From: Chryseobacterium gleum | GTDB taxonomy: Bacteria; Bacteroidota; Bacteroidia; Flavobacteriales; Flavobacteriaceae | Assembly: GCA_945897915.1 (NCBI GenBank) | Contig: CAMDGB010000007.1 | Coordinates: 1-64,000, forward strand | DNA: 64,000 nucleotides | Direction of reading: 5' to 3' | Shown here: piece after piece, positions 55,580 through 63,136 of the stretch | Layout: each line of letters opens with the position of its first letter | Position numbering within the stretch: position 1 is the first letter of the stretch | The notes under the pieces: generated by a model | What the model was told of the DNA's origin: nothing | What the model saw: the letters and a program-made list of their open reading frames with translations, nothing else | Databases searched by the model: none | Translations under genes and position numbers: made by a program

Positions 55580-56758
55580 TTATTTGAATGCAGAAAGACC
55601 AGTAATATCCATTCCTGTTATCAATAAATGAATGTCGTGCGTTCCTTCATAAGTAACAACCGATTCTAAATTCATCATATGACGCATGATAGAATATTCG
55701 CCTGTAATTCCCATTCCGCCTAACATTTGACGTGCATCACGAGCAATGGTTAAAGCCATGTCAACATTATTTCTTTTGGCCATAGAAATTTGAGCTGTTG
55801 TAGCTCTTCCTTCATTTCTTAATACGCCTAATCGCCAAGTTAATAATTGCGCTTTTGTGATTTCAGTAATCATTTCTGCTAATTTCTTTTGTTGCAATTG
55901 TGTCGCCCCAATTGGTTTGTCAAATTGAATTCTTTCTTTAGAATAACGCAAAGCCGTATCGTAACAATCCATAGCGGCGCCAATTGCACCCCAAGCAATT
56001 CCATAACGTGCAGAATCCAAACACCCTAGCGGTGCGCCAAGTCCAGATTTATTTGGTAATAAATTTTCTTTTGGCACTTTTACGTTATCAAAAATAAGTT
56101 CTCCCGTTGCCGAAGCACGTAACGACCATTTATTATGTGTTTCTGGAGTGGTAAACCCTTCCATACCTCTTTCTACAATTAATCCATGAATTCTTCCTTC
56201 TTCATTTTTTGCCCAAACTATAGCGATGTCTGCAAAAGGCGAATTTGAAATCCACATCTTAGCACCATTTAAAAGATAATGATCGCCCATATCTTTAAAG
56301 TTACTAATCATACTTCCTGGGTCTGATCCGTAATTTGGTTCTGTTAAACCGAAACAACCAATCATTTCTCCAGTAGCTAATTTTGGTAAATATTTCATGC
56401 GTTGTGCTTCGTTTCCGTATTTCCAAATTGGGTACATGACTAATGAAGATTGAACAGAAGAAGTAGAACGCACACCAGAATCGCCTCTTTCAATTTCTTG
56501 CATGATTAATCCGTAAGAAATTTGATCTAATCCCGCACCACCATATTCCACTGGAATATAGGGTCCAAAACCACCAATTTCTCCCAATCCTTTTACAATT
56601 TGTTTTGGAAATTCAGCACGCTGTGCATAGTCTTCAATAATTGGAGAAACCTCTTTTTTTACCCATGCTCTTGCTGCATCACGAACTAATTTGTGCTCTT
56701 CTGATAATAAATCGTCTAACAAATAATAATCTGGTGATTGAAATAAATCTGGTTTCAT
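55580..56758 (-). CDS. Glutaryl-CoA-dehydrogenase-type acyl-CoA dehydrogenase
   Basis: 392 residues from the ATG at 56758 (MKPDLFQSPDYYLLDDLLSE). A longer frame reaches 56812, but two -7 elements lie at 56790-56797 and 56810-56817, so the internal start is preferred. FAD-binding and substrate motifs: GCFGLTEPNYGSDPGSMISN (ACAD signature), WISNSPFADIAIVWAK, ARQMLGGMGITGEYSIMRHM and the C-terminal catalytic TYEGTHDIH with E371, equivalent to the glutaryl-CoA dehydrogenase base. YEGTHDIH and GMDITGLSAF favour a glutaryl-CoA dehydrogenase (lysine/tryptophan breakdown) over a fatty-acid enzyme. It is a single gene; no pathway partner is nearby. Confidence 0.9.
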   Translation of the reverse strand: MKPDLFQSPDYYLLDDLLSEEHKLVRDAARAWVKKEVSPIIEDYAQRAEFPKQIVKGLGEIGGFGPYIPVEYGGAGLDQISYGLIMQEIERGDSGVRSTSSVQSSLVMYPIWKYGNEAQRMKYLPKLATGEMIGCFGLTEPNYGSDPGSMISNFKDMGDHYLLNGAKMWISNSPFADIAIVWAKNEEGRIHGLIVERGMEGFTTPETHNKWSLRASATGELIFDNVKVPKENLLPNKSGLGAPLGCLDSARYGIAWGAIGAAMDCYDTALRYSKERIQFDKPIGATQLQQKKLAEMITEITKAQLLTWRLGVLRNEGRATTAQISMAKRNNVDMALTIARDARQMLGGMGITGEYSIMRHMMNLESVVTYEGTHDIHLLITGMDITGLSAFK

Positions 56759-56789
56759 ATGTGAATTTTTTATAAATCGATTTGAATGA

Positions 56790-56817
56790 CAAAAGTAATT
56801 ATTTTTTAACAAAAGTA
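56790..56817 (-). promoter_or_regulatory. Two tandem -7 elements upstream of the acyl-CoA dehydrogenase gene
   Basis: TACTTTTG occurs on the minus strand at 56797-56790 and again at 56817-56810, exactly 20 bp apart. The nearer one is 31 bases before the chosen ATG. Confidence 0.5.
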
Positions 56818-56857
56818 AATTGAATTGTTAGATTTATTAGAAAACAAAAGTTAAAAA

Positions 56858-57574
56858 TTACATTTTCAAATAAAATTCATTTGTTAGTTCAATGTATTCT
56901 GGCGTGTATTGATGACGAGAAGTTTCAATAATTAATTCATCAATACTTGGCGGTTGTTCTATTCGAGTAAATGCTAATAAACTTCTTTTAATTTCAGAAG
57001 TTGGTGTGCCTTTTACTCGTGTTATTTTTAGAGGAAACAATAAAGATTGTTTTGCTAAAGCGATGAAATTTTCTTCCGCAGAATAAGGAATAATTACAGA
57101 AAAGATTCCGTTTTCTGATAGTAATAAATACGCTGCTTCTATTAATTCATCAAAAGGTAATGCATCAGTAAAACGAGCTAAATCTCTTGATTCGTTGTCT
57201 GTTTTATAATCTTCAGAATAAAATGGCGGATTGGAAACAATAACATCATATTGCTCTTCAATTTCTTGTAATTCTTCTACAAACTCATCTAAACACGCAT
57301 GATAACAAAATAATCGGTCTGCCCAAGGCGAGTTTTCAAAATTAGCTACACATTCTTCATAAGCATTTTCTTCAATTTCAATAGCATCAATTTGATCTGA
57401 GTTACTTCTTTGGGCTAACATAAGAGAAATTATTCCCGTTCCAGCTCCAATATCAAGTATGTTATATGGATTGTTAATTAGCGGTGTCCAAGCACCCAAT
57501 AAAACAGCATCTGTTCCCACTTTCATGGCAGATTTTTCTTGTTCAACTGAAAATTGTTTGAATTTGAACATCAT
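56858..57574 (-). CDS. trmN: tRNA1(Val) (adenine37-N6)-methyltransferase TrmN6
   Basis: 238 residues of the YfiC/TrmN6 type. It uses SAM to methylate N6 of A37 in tRNA-Val. The start region FKFKQFSVEQEKSAMKVGTD is characteristic, followed by the SAM-binding NILDIGAGTGIISLMLAQRS (about 39-58), IEIEENAYEECVANF, and the N6-adenine active-site motif VIVSNPPFYSEDYKTDN (about 112-128). A second Met at position 2 is an equally good start. It lies 51 bases downstream of rimM on the same strand. Confidence 0.92.
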   Translation of the reverse strand: MMFKFKQFSVEQEKSAMKVGTDAVLLGAWTPLINNPYNILDIGAGTGIISLMLAQRSNSDQIDAIEIEENAYEECVANFENSPWADRLFCYHACLDEFVEELQEIEEQYDVIVSNPPFYSEDYKTDNESRDLARFTDALPFDELIEAAYLLLSENGIFSVIIPYSAEENFIALAKQSLLFPLKITRVKGTPTSEIKRSLLAFTRIEQPPSIDELIIETSRHQYTPEYIELTNEFYLKM

Positions 57575-57585
57575 ATATTAAATTA

Positions 57586-57618
57586 TGAATGTTGAGTAAC
57601 GAATGTTGAATGTTGAAG
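57586..57618 (+). repeat. GAATGTTGA short-repeat tract
   Basis: GAATGTTGA occurs three times, separated by GTAAC and by none (GAATGTTGAATGTTGAA). It lies between trmN and rimM. An inverted relative (TTCAATGTTCAATGTTCAA) lies at 59025-59043 beyond rpsP. Confidence 0.6.
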
Positions 57619-57625
57619 TTATTTG

Positions 57626-58153
57626 CTAATCCAAATACAAATCCACTAAACCAATTGGTGTGTTTAAAACCAATTCTTTTTCTTTTCTATTGACTTCTAT
57701 AATAAAAGAGTCAATCATAGGAACTAAAACTTGTTTTTTACCTTTGAAAATTTCAAAAATGGGTTGAGCAGCATTATCCAATATGGCGTGAACAGTACCA
57801 ATATCGCCTAAACGTTGATCTGTAACTTTAAAACCAATAATTTCGTGATAATAAAACTTATTACCTTCTAGTTTTGGCAATAAAGCAAGTGGCAAATACA
57901 CTTCTAAATTTTTCATGTTGTCGGCTTCTAGTTCCGTATCAACATCTTCAAATTTAACTCTAAGAAATTTATCTCTATGAATGGAAGATTTTACAATAAA
58001 AAATGGAACCAGATTTTTATTGTATTCAATAAAAACTGATTCCAAATTTTGATAAAGTTCAGGTTCATCTGTATCTAAAAAGATAAGTAATTCCCCTTTG
58101 AAACTAAATTTTTTAGCGATTTTGCCTAAATAGAAACATTCATCTTTACGCAT
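57626..58153 (-). CDS. rimM: 16S rRNA processing protein RimM
   Basis: 175 residues, usual RimM length. It helps mature the 30S head domain, binding S19 and 16S rRNA. The N-terminal domain has FYLGKIAKKFSFKGELLIFL (7-26), the family's G.I.K.FG.KGE motif. The PRC-barrel C-domain has YHEIIGFKVTDQRLGDIGTV (about 101-120), VLVPMIDSFIIEVNRKEKEL and the ending TPIGLVDLYLD. It is immediately downstream of rpsP (12 bases), the classic rpsP-rimM operon. Confidence 0.95.
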   Translation of the reverse strand: MRKDECFYLGKIAKKFSFKGELLIFLDTDEPELYQNLESVFIEYNKNLVPFFIVKSSIHRDKFLRVKFEDVDTELEADNMKNLEVYLPLALLPKLEGNKFYYHEIIGFKVTDQRLGDIGTVHAILDNAAQPIFEIFKGKKQVLVPMIDSFIIEVNRKEKELVLNTPIGLVDLYLD

Positions 58154-58165
58154 TATCGCAGTATA

Positions 58166-58951
58166 TTAAGCTTCTTTTTCTTCGTTGTTTTCTTCAGCAG
58201 CAGGAGCTTCTGTAGTTTCTTCTGTAATAGCTTCAACTTCTTCTTCTGTAGCAACTTCTTCTGTTACTTCAGCGGCAGCTTCAACTTCAACAACTTCTTC
58301 TACAGCAACTTCTTCTGTTACTTCAGCAGCAGCTTCAACTTCAACAACTTCTTCTACAGCAACTTCTTCTGTTATTTCAGCAGCAGCTTCAGCTTCAACT
58401 TCAACAACTTCTTCTACAGCAACTTCTTCTACAGCAACTTCTTCTACAGCAACTTCTTCTGTTACTTCAGCAGCGGCTTCAACTACTTCTTCTACTTTTA
58501 AAGCATCGGCAATAGCGGCTATACGTTTTTCGTTTGCTACTTGTTCTGCTTTAAAAGCTTTAGTTTTAGCATCCGCTTGCGCTTTGCTTAAACCGTCTTT
58601 TTTAGCATCAACTTTTCCAGATTTAGCATCTAACCATGTTGCTAATTTGGCATCTGCTTGTTCTTGTGTTAAAGCACCTTTTCTTACACCTCCATCTAAA
58701 TGATATTTCAATAAAGCGCCTTTATAAGATAAAATTGCTTTAGCCGTGTCAGTTGGTTGTGCACCATTGTGTAACCATTGAACAGCACTATCAATATTTA
58801 AATCAATAGTTGCAGGATTAGTGTTTGGATTGTATGTACCTATTTTTTCTAGGTATTTACCATCTCTTTTTGCGCGGGCATCTGCCGCTACGATCCAGAA
58901 AAAAGGTTTTCCTTTTTTACCATGTCTTTGTAATCTAATTTTTACTGGCAT
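58166..58951 (-). CDS. rpsP: 30S ribosomal protein bS16 with long acidic repeat tail
   Basis: 261 residues; bacterial S16 is usually 80-100. The first 80 residues are canonical: MPVKIRLQRHGKKGKPFFWI, then VAADARAKRDGKYLEKIGTY and NPNTNPATIDLNIDSAVQWL. A Lys/Ala-rich segment follows (about 110-150), then an acidic tail (about 150-261) built from repeats of E/V/A, for example EVTEEVAVEEVVEVEAAA. At the DNA level the repeat unit is 54 bp with embedded 15-bp units (58250-58490). Long tails are common in flavobacterial S16 (recalled), but the tandem repeats are striking. First gene of the rpsP-rimM-trmN group. Confidence 0.95.
   Translation of the reverse strand: MPVKIRLQRHGKKGKPFFWIVAADARAKRDGKYLEKIGTYNPNTNPATIDLNIDSAVQWLHNGAQPTDTAKAILSYKGALLKYHLDGGVRKGALTQEQADAKLATWLDAKSGKVDAKKDGLSKAQADAKTKAFKAEQVANEKRIAAIADALKVEEVVEAAAEVTEEVAVEEVAVEEVAVEEVVEVEAEAAAEITEEVAVEEVVEVEAAAEVTEEVAVEEVVEVEAAAEVTEEVATEEEVEAITEETTEAPAAEENNEEKEA
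58250..58490 (-). repeat. 54-bp and 15-bp tandem repeats inside rpsP
   Basis: The plus strand shows CTTCTGTTACTTCAGC.GC, AGCTTCAACTTCAACAAC, TTCTTCTACAGCAACTT as a 54-bp unit repeated about 2.5 times. TTCTACAGCAACTTC (15 bp, encoding VAVEE) is repeated four times in a row near 58416-58460. All copies stay in frame. Confidence 0.85.
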
Positions 58952-59000
58952 AATCTTGTGGATTAAATTTGAGGTACTCGACCTCGGTTAATTAAGGGTG

Positions 59001-59029
59001 CAAAGATAATAATAATTATCAATTTTCAA
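59001..59029 (-). promoter_or_regulatory. Promoter of the rpsP-rimM-trmN operon
   Basis: Minus strand TATCTTTG at 59008-59001 (perfect TAnnTTTG) with a TTG at 59029-59027, spacing 18 bp. Transcription would begin about 45 bases before the rpsP ATG. Confidence 0.7.
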
Positions 59030-59074
59030 TGTTCAATGTTCAATTATTTTTAAATCAGCGTTTTAGTATGTTTT

Positions 59075-59100
59075 TTGACATTGATATTTGACATTGATAT
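59075..59100 (+). repeat. 13-bp perfect tandem duplication TTGACATTGATAT
   Basis: Two adjoining copies (59075-59087, 59088-59100). The second supplies the -33 TTG of the dipeptidase promoter. Confidence 0.85.
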
Positions 59101-59116
59101 TGAATTCGTATATTTG
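59088..59116 (+). promoter_or_regulatory. Promoter of the M20 dipeptidase gene
   Basis: TTG at 59088-59090, 18 bp, then TATATTTG at 59109-59116, a perfect flavobacterial promoter. Transcription would begin near 59122, about 12 bases before the ATG. Confidence 0.7.
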
Positions 59117-59133
59117 AGCTTTATAAAATAATC

Positions 59134-60525
59134 ATGGAAAACATAAAACAATACGTTCAGGAAAATAAAGAACGTTTTATTAAAGAATTAATTGAATTAC
59201 TAAAAATGCCTTCTGTTAGTGCAGATAGCGCGTATGCTCAAGATGTAATTAATACTGCAGAAGCTGTAAAATCTAGCTTGGAAAAAGCTGGATGTGATGT
59301 AGTAGAAATGTGCGAAACACCAGGATATCCAATCGTTTACGGGCATAAAATAATTGATCCTAATTTGCCAACCATTTTGGTATACGGTCATTATGATGTG
59401 CAGCCCGCAGATCCAATAGAATTATGGACGTCTCCACCATTTGAACCTGTAATTAAAGTTACAGAAATTCATCCAGAAGGTGCAATTTTTGCTCGTGGCG
59501 CTTGTGACGACAAAGGTCAAATGTACATGCATGTAAAAGCTTTTGAATATATGATTGCAAGTAATAATTTACCTTGTAACGTAAAATTTATGATTGAAGG
59601 AGAAGAAGAAGTTGGTTCTAAAAGCTTAAGTTGGTTCGTGGAACGCCACCAGGAAAAATTATCTTGTGATGTAATTTTAATTTCAGATACGGGAATGATT
59701 TCAAACACGCAACCTTCCATTACAACGGGTTTACGTGGTTTAAGTTATGTAGAAGTGGAGGTAACTGGCCCAAATAGAGATTTACATTCTGGTTTATATG
59801 GTGGAGCTGTAGCGAATCCAATTAATATATTAACCAAAATGATTGCTTCTTTACACGATGAAAATAATCATATTACAATTCCAGGTTTTTACGACGGTGT
59901 GGAAGAATTATCGCCAGAAGAAAGAGCCGAAATGGCAAAAAGACCTTATTCTGAAGACGAATATAAAAAAGCATTAAATATTGCAGATACCTTCGGAGAA
60001 GCAAGTTACACTACAAATGAGAGAAATTCTATTCGTCCTACTTTAGATGTAAATGGAATTTGGGGTGGCTACACTGGTGAAGGGGCAAAAACTGTAATTG
60101 CAAGTAAAGCATTTGCAAAAATTTCGATGCGATTGGTTCCAAATCAAGATTGGGAAAACATAACAGAATTATTTAAAAAATACTTTGAAAGCATTGCGCC
60201 AAGTGCCGTGACCGTGAAGGTAACACCTCATCACGGCGGACAAGGCTATGTAACGCCAACTGACAGTATTGGCTATCAAGCTGCAAATAAAGCATATACA
60301 GAATCATTTGGTGTTGCGGCTATTCCGGTTCGATCGGGTGGCAGTATTCCAATTGTTGCTTTGTTTGAAAAAGAATTGAAAAGCAAAACAATTTTAATGG
60401 GATTTGGTTTAGACAGTGACGCCATTCATTCGCCAAATGAACATTACGGAATTTTTAATTATATGAAAGGTATTGAAACCATTCCGTTGTTTTACAAATA
60501 CTTTACAGAGCTGCACACTAAATAA
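59134..60525 (+). CDS. M20-family dipeptidase (CNDP-like)
   Basis: 463 residues, no signal peptide. Zinc aminoacyl dipeptidase of the M20 family. Metal/catalytic motifs: YGHYDVQP (84-91, with H86 and the catalytic-type D88), RGACDDKGQ (121-129, bridging D125), IEGEEEVGS (154-162, base E158 region and metal Glu), and the lid domain with GPNRDLHSGLYGGAVANPIN (about 213-232). The C-terminal GLDSDAIHSPNEHYGI contains the last metal His. It should split dipeptides in the cytoplasm. It is monocistronic with a strong promoter, followed by tRNA-Leu on the same strand. Confidence 0.92.
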   Translation: MENIKQYVQENKERFIKELIELLKMPSVSADSAYAQDVINTAEAVKSSLEKAGCDVVEMCETPGYPIVYGHKIIDPNLPTILVYGHYDVQPADPIELWTSPPFEPVIKVTEIHPEGAIFARGACDDKGQMYMHVKAFEYMIASNNLPCNVKFMIEGEEEVGSKSLSWFVERHQEKLSCDVILISDTGMISNTQPSITTGLRGLSYVEVEVTGPNRDLHSGLYGGAVANPINILTKMIASLHDENNHITIPGFYDGVEELSPEERAEMAKRPYSEDEYKKALNIADTFGEASYTTNERNSIRPTLDVNGIWGGYTGEGAKTVIASKAFAKISMRLVPNQDWENITELFKKYFESIAPSAVTVKVTPHHGGQGYVTPTDSIGYQAANKAYTESFGVAAIPVRSGGSIPIVALFEKELKSKTILMGFGLDSDAIHSPNEHYGIFNYMKGIETIPLFYKYFTELHTK

Positions 60526-60540
60526 AAAGAAGCAATTAAT

Positions 60541-60570
60541 TTGCGAAAAGAAAACTTAATTATATATTTG
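60541..60570 (+). promoter_or_regulatory. Promoter of tRNA-Leu
   Basis: TTG (60541-60543), 19 bp, then TATATTTG (60563-60570). The tRNA begins 14 bases after the -7 element, so the primary transcript should have a very short leader. Confidence 0.75.
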
Positions 60571-60583
60571 CACTCCAATTATC

Positions 60584-60665
60584 GCGGGTATGGTGAAATT
60601 GGTAGACACGCCAGACTTAGGATCTGGTGCCGCAAGGTGTGAAGGTTCGAGTCCTTTTACCCGTA
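60584..60665 (+). tRNA. tRNA-Leu (anticodon UAG)
   Basis: 82 bases. The acceptor GCGGGTA pairs with TACCCGT (a G-U at the first pair), D-arm GGTGAAATTGGTAGAC, anticodon stem CCAGA/TCTGG with loop CTTAGGA and anticodon TAG at 60618-60620. A long variable arm (TGCCGCAAGGTGT region) marks a class II tRNA, T-arm GGTTCGAGTCC. Discriminator A; no encoded CCA. It decodes CUA and, with wobble, other CUN codons. Confidence 0.96.
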
Positions 60666-60666
60666 C

Positions 60667-60701
60667 AAAAAAAGCTCAAAACATTGTTTTGAGCTTTTTT
60701 T
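60667..60701. terminator. Bidirectional intrinsic terminator after tRNA-Leu
   Basis: A long stem AAAAAAAGCTCAAAAC / GTTTTGAGCTTTTTTT with a tiny loop and T-runs on both strands. Its right end overlaps the stop codon of the convergent cytochrome gene (60700-60702), so one hairpin serves both. Confidence 0.93.
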
Positions 60702-61104
60702 ATTTTATACTCAACATGTACATTTCTAAAGCTTGTAATTCTTTGTCCGTCATGGTTTTTGTAATTTCTAAATTGGCTTTCATAATTTCATATTGTGATG
60801 GGTCAACAATAGGATCCGTTTCACCTTGTAAGAACAAAGAAATACTTGCTTTTTTGTCTGTATACATTTTAGAAATGTCTTTTATACTTGGTCCGGAAGT
60901 TGCAACATCTGCTTTATGACAAGTGGCGCACATGCCTTTCCCTTCAAAAAGTTCTTTTCCTAATGCTTCAGATGAAAGCACAGAATTTGCGCCTTTATTT
61001 TCTTTAGTAGAATTTTCCATAGCATTGTTCTCTTTTTTTTCGCCACAACGAATAAAACTGAAAACTATTGATATTATTAGAAGGAATTGCAAATACAATT
61101 TCAT
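60700..61104 (-). CDS. Small c-type cytochrome lipoprotein
   Basis: 134 residues. Lipoprotein signal MKLYLQFLLIISIVFSFIRC with Cys20, then a flexible Lys/Asn/Glu linker to about 45, then one cytochrome c domain with CATCH (C59, C62, H63) and a likely axial Met in YEIMKAN. It is a membrane-tethered periplasmic electron carrier; partners cannot be told. It begins 7 bases after the hemB stop on the same strand, so it is co-expressed with haem synthesis. Its 3' end overlaps the tRNA-Leu terminator. Confidence 0.88.
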   Translation of the reverse strand: MKLYLQFLLIISIVFSFIRCGEKKENNAMENSTKENKGANSVLSSEALGKELFEGKGMCATCHKADVATSGPSIKDISKMYTDKKASISLFLQGETDPIVDPSQYEIMKANLEITKTMTDKELQALEMYMLSIK

Positions 61105-61111
61105 AATTAAT

Positions 61112-62113
61112 TTATTGTTTATTTAATAATAAAATGGCTGCTTCTTTCGCAAAATAAGTCGAAATTAAACTGGCTCCAGCACGTTTGATGCACATTAATT
61201 GTTCCATCATAATTTTGTCGTGGTCTAACCAACCTCTTTCTGAAGCTGCTTTAATCATAGCATATTCACCAGATACATGAAAAACTGTTACGGGAACATT
61301 CACCGCGTTTTTCACTTCGCGAACAATATCTAAATAGGCGATTCCGGGTTTCACCATAACCATATCGGCACCTTCTTCTACATCCCAAAGTGCTTCTTTG
61401 ATGGCTTCGATACGATTGGCGTAATCCATTTGGTAGGTTTTTTTATCCTTCGGAACTTTCACATCAGCTTCTCTTGGTGCGCTGTCTAAAGCATCACGAA
61501 ACGGACCATAAAATGCCGAAGCATATTTAGCCGAATAACTCATAATGCCCACGTTTTGAAAACCAGCCGCATCCAAACCTTGGCGCAAACGCAATACGCG
61601 TCCGTCCATCATATCGCTTGGCGCAACAAAATCGGCTCCTGCTTGCGCATGCGAAACAGCCATTTTTACTAAAGCGTCGTTGGTAGCATCATTCGCCACA
61701 TCGCCGTTTTCTGTAATTCCGTCGTGACCATAAATAGAATACGGGTCTAATGCCACATCAGGCATTACAATCATTTCTGGACAAGCAGTTTTGATAGCAC
61801 TAATAGCTTGTTGCATCAATCCGTTTGAATTCCACGCTTCTTTGCCTGTGTTGTCTTTTAAAGATTCATCTACTTTCACATAGATATTCACGGCACGTAT
61901 TCCTAAATCGAATACTTCTTGAATTTCTTTCACCGTTAAATCAATCGAACGACGAAAAATTCCTGGCATCGATGGAATTTCAACTTGCACATTTTCTCCC
62001 TCTGCAATAAACATCGGAAACATAAAATCGCTCGGACTTAATGTGGTTTCGCGAACTAAACTTCTTATGGATTCGTTTACTCTTAAACGACGTCCTCTTT
62101 GTAATGGAAACAT
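61112..62113 (-). CDS. hemB: Delta-aminolevulinic acid dehydratase (porphobilinogen synthase)
   Basis: 333 residues. It condenses two 5-aminolevulinate molecules to porphobilinogen, the second common step of haem synthesis. The start region MFPLQRGRRLRVNESIRSLV and FMFPMFIAEGENVQ fit the family. The catalytic lysines lie in YSAKYASAFYGPFRDA (Schiff-base region) and MVKPGIAYLDIV, with VMPDVALDPYSIYGHDGITE preceding. The metal-binding loop lacks a Cys cluster (DPYSIYGHDG), so a magnesium-dependent type is likely. Upstream is hemF (83 bases); downstream is the cytochrome c gene (7 bases). Confidence 0.95.
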   Translation of the reverse strand: MFPLQRGRRLRVNESIRSLVRETTLSPSDFMFPMFIAEGENVQVEIPSMPGIFRRSIDLTVKEIQEVFDLGIRAVNIYVKVDESLKDNTGKEAWNSNGLMQQAISAIKTACPEMIVMPDVALDPYSIYGHDGITENGDVANDATNDALVKMAVSHAQAGADFVAPSDMMDGRVLRLRQGLDAAGFQNVGIMSYSAKYASAFYGPFRDALDSAPREADVKVPKDKKTYQMDYANRIEAIKEALWDVEEGADMVMVKPGIAYLDIVREVKNAVNVPVTVFHVSGEYAMIKAASERGWLDHDKIMMEQLMCIKRAGASLISTYFAKEAAILLLNKQ

Positions 62114-62127
62114 ACTATTCTATTTTT

Positions 62128-62195
62128 TTGAACCATTAAGGGATTAAGTTTATTAAGGGTTTGACTAAATTTTTCTTAATCTCTTAATGGTTTAA
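62128..62195. repeat. 21-bp inverted repeat between hemB and hemF
   Basis: Arms TTGAACCATTAAGGGATTAAG (62128-62148) and its inverse CTTAATCTCTTAATGGTTTAA (62175-62195), with two mismatches and a 26-base spacer. No T-run follows on the minus strand, so it is not a classic terminator. Confidence 0.7.
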
Positions 62196-62196
62196 T

Positions 62197-63099
62197 TTAT
62201 ACCCAATTTATAGGTTTTTCTAATACTTTTATTGTTTTTTCTTCTTCACTTCCCGCCTCAGGATGATGGTCGTAATGCCATTGCACATGTGGCGGTAAAC
62301 TCATTAATATACTTTCTATTCTTCCATTGGTTTTTAAGCCAAATAACGTGCCTTTGTCGTGCACCAAATTGAATTCGACATAACGACCACGGCGTATTTC
62401 TTGCCAAGTTCTTTGTTCGGCTGAATAAGGTAGCTCTTTTCTTTTTGCTGCAATTGGAACATAGGCTTCAAGGAATGAATTTCCCACTTCGGTTACAAAA
62501 TTAAACCAATCTTCCATTTTCATGGTTTCGGTTTCTTTGCAATAATCGAAAAATAAACCGCCTATTCCACGCGCTTCATTTCTGTGAGCGTTCCAAAAGT
62601 AATCGTCACATTGTTTTTTGTATTTCGGATAAAATTCTGGATGGTGTTTGTCGCAAGCGGTTTTACAAGTTTGATGAAAATGAATCGCATCTTCTTCAAA
62701 CAAATAATAGGGCGTTAAATCTTGGCCTCCGCCAAACCAACTATTAATTATTTTTCCGTTGTCGTCATACATTTCAAAATAACGCCAATTAGCATGTACC
62801 GTTGGCGCCATTGGATTTTTTGGGTGAATGACCAAACTCAATCCGCAAGCAAAGAAATCGGCTTCGCCTACGTTGAACATTTTTTGCATGGCTTCCGGTA
62901 ATTTTCCATGAACCGCAGAAATATTAACGCCGCCTTTTTCAAAAACTTGCCCGTTTTCAATTACGCGTGTTCTTCCACCACCGCCTTCAGGACGTTCCCA
63001 AATGTCTTCACGGAATTTGGCAACACCATCCACTTCCTCTAATTTGGAAGTGATTTGGTTTTGGAGGTTTTGGATGTAGGCGTTGAATTTGTTTTTCAT
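62197..63099 (-). CDS. hemF: Oxygen-dependent coproporphyrinogen III oxidase
   Basis: 300 residues, the usual HemF length. It oxidatively decarboxylates coproporphyrinogen III to protoporphyrinogen IX using O2. Conserved blocks: EDIWERPEGGGGRTRVIENG (26-45), VHANWRYFEMYDD (about 100-112), WFGGGQDLTPYYLFEEDAIH FH, the IGGLFFDYCKE block, RRGRYVEFNLVHDKGTLFGL, and the C-terminal ESILMSLPPHVQWHYDHHPE. It implies an aerobic life. It lies between hemE (37 bases upstream) and hemB. Confidence 0.96.
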   Translation of the reverse strand: MKNKFNAYIQNLQNQITSKLEEVDGVAKFREDIWERPEGGGGRTRVIENGQVFEKGGVNISAVHGKLPEAMQKMFNVGEADFFACGLSLVIHPKNPMAPTVHANWRYFEMYDDNGKIINSWFGGGQDLTPYYLFEEDAIHFHQTCKTACDKHHPEFYPKYKKQCDDYFWNAHRNEARGIGGLFFDYCKETETMKMEDWFNFVTEVGNSFLEAYVPIAAKRKELPYSAEQRTWQEIRRGRYVEFNLVHDKGTLFGLKTNGRIESILMSLPPHVQWHYDHHPEAGSEEEKTIKVLEKPINWV

Positions 63100-63100
63100 T

Positions 63101-63136
63101 TAAATTGCTTTTAGCTAATAGCTGTTGGCTGTTGGC
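63101..63136 (-). repeat. AGCTGTTGGCTGTTGGCT short-repeat tract
   Basis: TTTTAGCTAATAGCTGTTGGCTGTTGGCTT in the hemE-hemF spacer. A simple directly repeated tract. Confidence 0.5.

Noticed and set aside
58185..58703. 172-residue Ser/Thr/Ala-rich plus-strand ORF
   Set aside because: It is the antisense shadow of the rpsP acidic tail; the repeats keep both strands open.
60590..60919. Plus-strand ORF beginning MVKLVDTPDLGSGAARCEGS
   Set aside because: The first 25 residues are a translation of tRNA-Leu, a well-known artefact, and the rest runs antisense to the cytochrome gene.
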